Part shown: positions 60,639 to 64,000 of the stretch, piece after piece
Numbering within the stretch: the first letter of the stretch is position 1
Layout of the letters: every line of letters starts with the position of its first letter
NCBI RefSeq assembly: GCF_015905305.1
Contig: NZ_JADZLQ010000001.1
Coordinates: 1,946,599 to 2,010,598, forward strand
Direction of reading: 5' to 3'
Origin: Pinirhizobacter soli
GTDB taxonomy: Bacteria > Pseudomonadota > Gammaproteobacteria > Xanthomonadales > Rhodanobacteraceae
DNA length: 64,000 nucleotides
Notes under the pieces: generated by a model
What the model saw: the letters and a program-made list of their open reading frames with translations, nothing else
Databases searched by the model: none
What the model was told of the DNA's origin: nothing
Made by a program: the position numbers and the translations under genes

Positions 60639-61835
60639 TTACGCGGCGCCAGCTGCCGAATAGCCCTTCAACCGCTGGGCAAATTCCTGCAGGGAGCGAA
60701 TGCCGCTCTGCTCGGCCTCGTGGATCCATGCCTGGAGGTTCTTCAGGGCGTTTTCGGCACCGCGTTCTTCCATGACGTTGTTCAGGCGGGTGCGGAAATC
60801 GCATACCGTGGCCAGGGTCGGGCGGCGGGCCATCACAGCCTGCATGCGCTCGCGGCCTTCGGTGTCCAGCCACTTGCCGCCATCGGCCATGGCACGACGC
60901 AGGCGGCGCGGCACGGACTTGACGGTGTCGCCGGCGTGCACGACTTCATCGCGCAGGGTGGCCAGGATCACATTGCGGTAGTAGTCCGTCATCGCGTGGA
61001 AGCGATGGGTGAGCAGGCCCTTGAGTGTCTCGGAATCGGGCAGGCTGACGTTCGGACGCAGGTTCAGCGTGGGAGCCACGCGCAGCACCTTGGCCATGCC
61101 CACGGCACGGAAAGCGCAGATCGCCGCCCAGCCGATGTCGAACTCCCACTTGCGCAGGGCAAACTTCGCCGAGCTCGGGAAAGCGTGGTGGTTGTTGTGC
61201 AGTTCCTCACCGCCGATCCAGAAGCCCCAAGGCGAGATATTCGTGGCCGTGTCGGAGCTCTCGAAATTGCGGTAGCCCCACCAGTGGCCGATGCCATTGA
61301 CGAAACCGGCGGCCCAGAACGGGATCCAGATCATCTGCACGGCCCACATGGCGACACCGATGGCGCCGAACAGGGCCAGGTCGATGAAGAGCATAAGGGT
61401 GGGGCCCCAGTACGGATGGCCACCGTAGAACCGGCGCTCGAGCCAGTCGTCCGGCGTGCCCTTGCCGTACTTCTCCATGTCTTGCTTGTTTTCGCTGGCG
61501 TCGCGGTAAAGCGACACGCCATCCCAGAAGACTTTCTTGATGCCGAAGATCTGCGGGGAATGCGGATCTTCCTCGGTCTCGACCTTGGCGTGGTGCTTGC
61601 GGTGGATGGCCACCCACTCTTTAACCACCATACCGGTGGTGAGCCAGCCCCAGAAACGGAAGAAGTGCACCAGCACGGGGTGGAAATCCACGCCGCGATG
61701 GGTCGCGCTGCGGTGGTAGAACAGCGTGACGGTGAAGATCGTCAGCTGCGTGACCACCAGCAGGTAGACAAGCTTGGTGACCCAACCCGCTTGGGTCAGT
61801 CCGTTGGAGAGAAAGTCGAGCAACGACTGGAACAT
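60639..61835 (-). CDS. Acyl-CoA delta-9 desaturase-type membrane enzyme
   Basis: 398 residues. The three histidine boxes of membrane-bound desaturases are present: HRSATHR, HRKHH and ELHNNHHAFP, with a terminal NGIGHWWGY motif, and four membrane segments. It inserts a cis double bond into acyl chains at the inner membrane, adjusting lipid fluidity. A helical C-terminal tail of about 120 residues (GKWLDTEGRERMQAVMARR) is usual in the proteobacterial DesB-like group. The ATG at 61835 gives the family start MFQSLLDFLS; the longer frame to 61922 is not conserved. It ends at a strong terminator. Confidence 0.9.
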   Translation of the reverse strand: MFQSLLDFLSNGLTQAGWVTKLVYLLVVTQLTIFTVTLFYHRSATHRGVDFHPVLVHFFRFWGWLTTGMVVKEWVAIHRKHHAKVETEEDPHSPQIFGIKKVFWDGVSLYRDASENKQDMEKYGKGTPDDWLERRFYGGHPYWGPTLMLFIDLALFGAIGVAMWAVQMIWIPFWAAGFVNGIGHWWGYRNFESSDTATNISPWGFWIGGEELHNNHHAFPSSAKFALRKWEFDIGWAAICAFRAVGMAKVLRVAPTLNLRPNVSLPDSETLKGLLTHRFHAMTDYYRNVILATLRDEVVHAGDTVKSVPRRLRRAMADGGKWLDTEGRERMQAVMARRPTLATVCDFRTRLNNVMEERGAENALKNLQAWIHEAEQSGIRSLQEFAQRLKGYSAAGAA

Positions 61836-62059
61836 GGATGAAAACCACGCGAAGTCAGGTGAGGAAGGAGTGTAGTGGACAGGCTTCCATACCCGCCAGC
61901 ACGGTTTGACCGACAGGCACACAGTTTAGTGCCGCCGGTTGTACGAATCCGGAGGCGACGTGACAATCAGCCCATGACTGATCCCAACGTGCGCCCTTTC
62001 CTCGCTAAATCCAAGGCATGCAGGTTATATGCCGACCCCGCCAAACTGAACGACGCGGC

Positions 62060-62788
62060 ATGACGACCACCCGGGTGTTACTGCGGATGGCAGGCGTGGC
62101 GCGGCGCCGGGCGGGTCGGGTGGCCGTGGACGACCTGAACCTGTCTTTGGCGCGGGGCGAGGTGCTGGGCCTGCTCGGGGTCAACGGCGCCGGCAAATCG
62201 ACCACCCTGGCCATGGTGGCCGGTGCCCTGCGCCCGGATGCCGGGACCATCGAACTGGATGGGCAGGACTTCATCGACCGTCCTGAAATCGGTCGGCAGC
62301 TGGTGGGTTGGCTGCCGGAAACTGCCCCGCTGTGGCCAGAACTGACGGTCCGGGAACACCTGCAGGCCTCCGCCAGCTTGCGTGGGTTACGCGGCAAGGC
62401 CCCGGTCGAGGCCGTGATCGAGCGGCTCGCCCTGGGTCCGATGGCCCGACGCGTGGCGGGCGTGCTGTCCCAGGGCCAGCGCCAGCGCCTGGGCCTGGCC
62501 TGCGCGCTGCTGCACGATCCGGCCCTGCTGGTGCTGGACGAACCGGCCAATGCCCTGGATCCGGTACAGACCGCCGAGCTTCGCAGCATCATCGCCGAGC
62601 GCGCCGCAGCCGGTTGCGCGGTCATCCTTTCCACGCACGTGCTGGCCGAGGTCACGGCCGTATGCACGCGCGCGGCCATCTTGCACCAGGGTCGCCTGCG
62701 CCATGACGGGCCACTGACCAGCGATGCCGACCGCCAGGCCCTGGACAAGACGTTCTTCACCATCGCCACCAGCGCGGAGGCTGCATGA
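62060..62788 (+). CDS. ABC transporter ATP-binding protein, GldA/CcmA-like
   Basis: 242 residues with Walker A GVNGAGKST, Q-loop, signature LSQGQRQRLG, Walker B LLVLDEPANALD and the switch His in STHVLAE. It is the motor of an ABC-2 system with the next two genes: a membrane permease and a GldG-like auxiliary protein. Such GldA-F-G sets are widespread in non-gliding proteobacteria and act in the envelope by unknown means. The ATG at 62060 was preferred; an in-frame ATG at 62018 adds 14 residues without similarity. Confidence 0.88.
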   Translation: MTTTRVLLRMAGVARRRAGRVAVDDLNLSLARGEVLGLLGVNGAGKSTTLAMVAGALRPDAGTIELDGQDFIDRPEIGRQLVGWLPETAPLWPELTVREHLQASASLRGLRGKAPVEAVIERLALGPMARRVAGVLSQGQRQRLGLACALLHDPALLVLDEPANALDPVQTAELRSIIAERAAAGCAVILSTHVLAEVTAVCTRAAILHQGRLRHDGPLTSDADRQALDKTFFTIATSAEAA

Positions 62789-63546
62789 GCATCGCCGCGG
62801 TCGCCCACCTTGAACTGCGTCGCCTGCGCGTGCGCCCCCTGGCCTGGCTGCTGGCCGCCCTCACCCTCGGCTGGCTGGCATGGCGGTATCTGTTCCTGCT
62901 GGACACCTTCATGAAGATGCAGGTGAAGCTGGCGGCGATGGCCGATGGTCCGGGCTTTACGGACCTCGTCGCCGTGCCGCTGCTGGCGGAGTTGCTGCAG
63001 TTGTCCTTCGTGGTGGTGCCGTTGATGACGATGACGCTCATTGCCAGTGACCGCCGCCAGGGCACGCTTCCCCTGCTGCTTTCCACCGGCCAGCCGCCCT
63101 CGCATATCGTACTGGGCAAGTACCTGGCCGCTCTGTGCTGGCTGGCGCTGTGGCTGTTGCTGGCGCTGGCGATGCCGCTGGCATTGGCAGGCTCGGTGCA
63201 CCTGGACCTGGACCTGGGCAAGCTTGCCGCCGCCACCCTGGGCTGCGCGCTGATGATGGCGACGCTCGCTGCCATCGGTATCGCCTGCTCGGCCTTTACC
63301 TCGCAGGCCGCCCTGGCGGCCGTGGCCGCACTGATCATAGCGCTGGCGCTGTGGACGGTGAACTCAGGTGCGCGCGCTGCCGGCGTTGAGGGTGGATTCC
63401 TCGACTGGCTGGCTATGAGCACTCATCTACAGATCATGGCGCGTGGCGTGGTGGGGACGAACGACATCGCTTGGTTCGGGATCGTAATCGTAGTGTCGCT
63501 GGCATTGGCCAGCCGGCGCCTGGCCGACGAGCGGGGGCGCCGCTGA
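62785..63546 (+). CDS. ABC-2 permease, GldF-like
   Basis: 253 residues with six hydrophobic segments and no periplasmic domain. It overlaps the ATPase gene by four bases and the next gene by one base (TGATG), so the three are translated as a coupled set. The conserved ASDRRQGTLPLLLSTGQPP between the second and third membrane segments is the ABC-2/GldF cytoplasmic coupling motif. Confidence 0.85.
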   Translation: MSIAAVAHLELRRLRVRPLAWLLAALTLGWLAWRYLFLLDTFMKMQVKLAAMADGPGFTDLVAVPLLAELLQLSFVVVPLMTMTLIASDRRQGTLPLLLSTGQPPSHIVLGKYLAALCWLALWLLLALAMPLALAGSVHLDLDLGKLAAATLGCALMMATLAAIGIACSAFTSQAALAAVAALIIALALWTVNSGARAAGVEGGFLDWLAMSTHLQIMARGVVGTNDIAWFGIVIVVSLALASRRLADERGRR

Positions 63547-64000
63547 TGCGCCGCCTTGAAAGCTGGATCTTTGCGTTGGCCCTGCTGGTGGCGGCTGCCT
63601 GCGTCGGCTTCTTTACTTCGCGGTATGCGGTGCGCGCCGACTGGAGCACCGGCGGCCGCGCCTCGATCGCGGCGGAAAGCCAGGCCGTGCTCGACCGCCT
63701 GCCGGGGCCTGTGGAAGTGGTGAGCTATGCCAGCCCTTCTGGTGAGCTGCGCGCAAATATCGGCGCCTTCATGGAGCGCTACCAGCGCGCCAAACGCGAC
63801 CTCACGCTTCGTTTCGTCGATCCGGAAAAAGATCCCGCCGCCATGCGCGAACTGGGCATCAGCAACGACGGCGCGATGATCATCCACTACAAGAACCGCG
63901 TGCAGCGCCTGGACGACTCGCTCACCGAACGCTCCATGAGCAATGCCCTGGAGCGGCTGGCGCGCGGCGGCGAGCGCATCGTCGGCTTCGTCACCGGCGA
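63546..64000 (+). CDS. GldG-like ABC auxiliary protein, 3' end cut by window
   Basis: The first 151 codons are visible; the gene runs off the window. It starts MRRLESWIFALALLV, a membrane segment, followed by an extracytoplasmic domain of the ABC_transp_aux/GldG family (TGGRASIAAESQAVLDRLPGPVEVVSYAS; LRFVDPEKDPAAMRELGIS). Full-length members have about 450-600 residues and a C-terminal membrane segment. It completes a GldA-F-G-type operon. Confidence 0.83.
   Translation, partial: MRRLESWIFALALLVAAACVGFFTSRYAVRADWSTGGRASIAAESQAVLDRLPGPVEVVSYASPSGELRANIGAFMERYQRAKRDLTLRFVDPEKDPAAMRELGISNDGAMIIHYKNRVQRLDDSLTERSMSNALERLARGGERIVGFVTG

Overview
The window is high-GC bacterial chromosome. The gene content points to the gammaproteobacterial order Xanthomonadales/Lysobacterales, most likely Rhodanobacteraceae (Luteibacter/Dyella-like). 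This is an inference from the yqeY-dnaG segment, an Oar-type TonB receptor, the peptidase families and the secB-gpsA and rpmB-rpmG neighbourhoods; no database search was possible. There is no rRNA, complete tRNA, CRISPR array, insertion sequence or prophage.

Layout. 1-3.1 kb: end of yqeY, a small DUF1328 membrane protein, dnaG and a DedA protein. 3.1-4.6 kb: a cupin fused to a heme-oxygenase-like diiron-oxidase-type domain, divergent from a small zinc-ribbon membrane protein. 4.65-17.3 kb: one long minus-strand tad locus (Flp pilin, TadG, two TadE-like pseudopilins, a second Flp-like pilin, CpaB, secretin, FHA-TadA, TadB, TadC, TadD-like lipoprotein and accessory secreted proteins). No prepilin peptidase (TadV) or TadZ is present here. 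An AT-rich 421-base region full of palindromes separates it from a divergent DUF4892/OmpA protein.

20-36 kb: two divergent gene sets meet at a perfect 8-2-8 palindrome (29335-29352). The minus arm holds a transglutaminase-like protein, an Oar-type TonB receptor, an M19 dipeptidase fused to a serine hydrolase, a VanX-type D-Ala-D-Ala dipeptidase and a second serine hydrolase. The plus arm holds a DUF819 permease, an SH3/NlpC-P60 endopeptidase, an L-Ala-D/L-Glu epimerase, an RpiR regulator, a YkuD-fold protein and a D-amino-acid-oxidase-type flavoprotein. Together they look like a dedicated system to take up and degrade peptidoglycan peptides. It is the most interesting block of the window.

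36-47 kb: two FtsX-type permeases without an ATPase; an MgtA Mg2+ ATPase preceded by a small ORF and a hairpin that covers its ribosome binding site; a NatAB-like exporter with a secreted tripeptidyl-peptidase-like hydrolase; a membrane protein/Xre pair; and an alpha/beta hydrolase whose promoter lies between the arms of a 20-base inverted repeat. 47-51.4 kb: an accessory-looking stretch with a zinc-ribbon protein, a decayed copy of its 3' end, a CPBP protease preceded by nine G, a cupin, an M23 peptidase and an unknown gene. 51.4-64 kb: housekeeping genes (SNF2 helicase, gpsA, secB, rpmB-rpmG, DUF885 peptidase, PEP-mutase-like enzyme, acyl-CoA desaturase) and the start of a Gld-type ABC system cut by the window edge.
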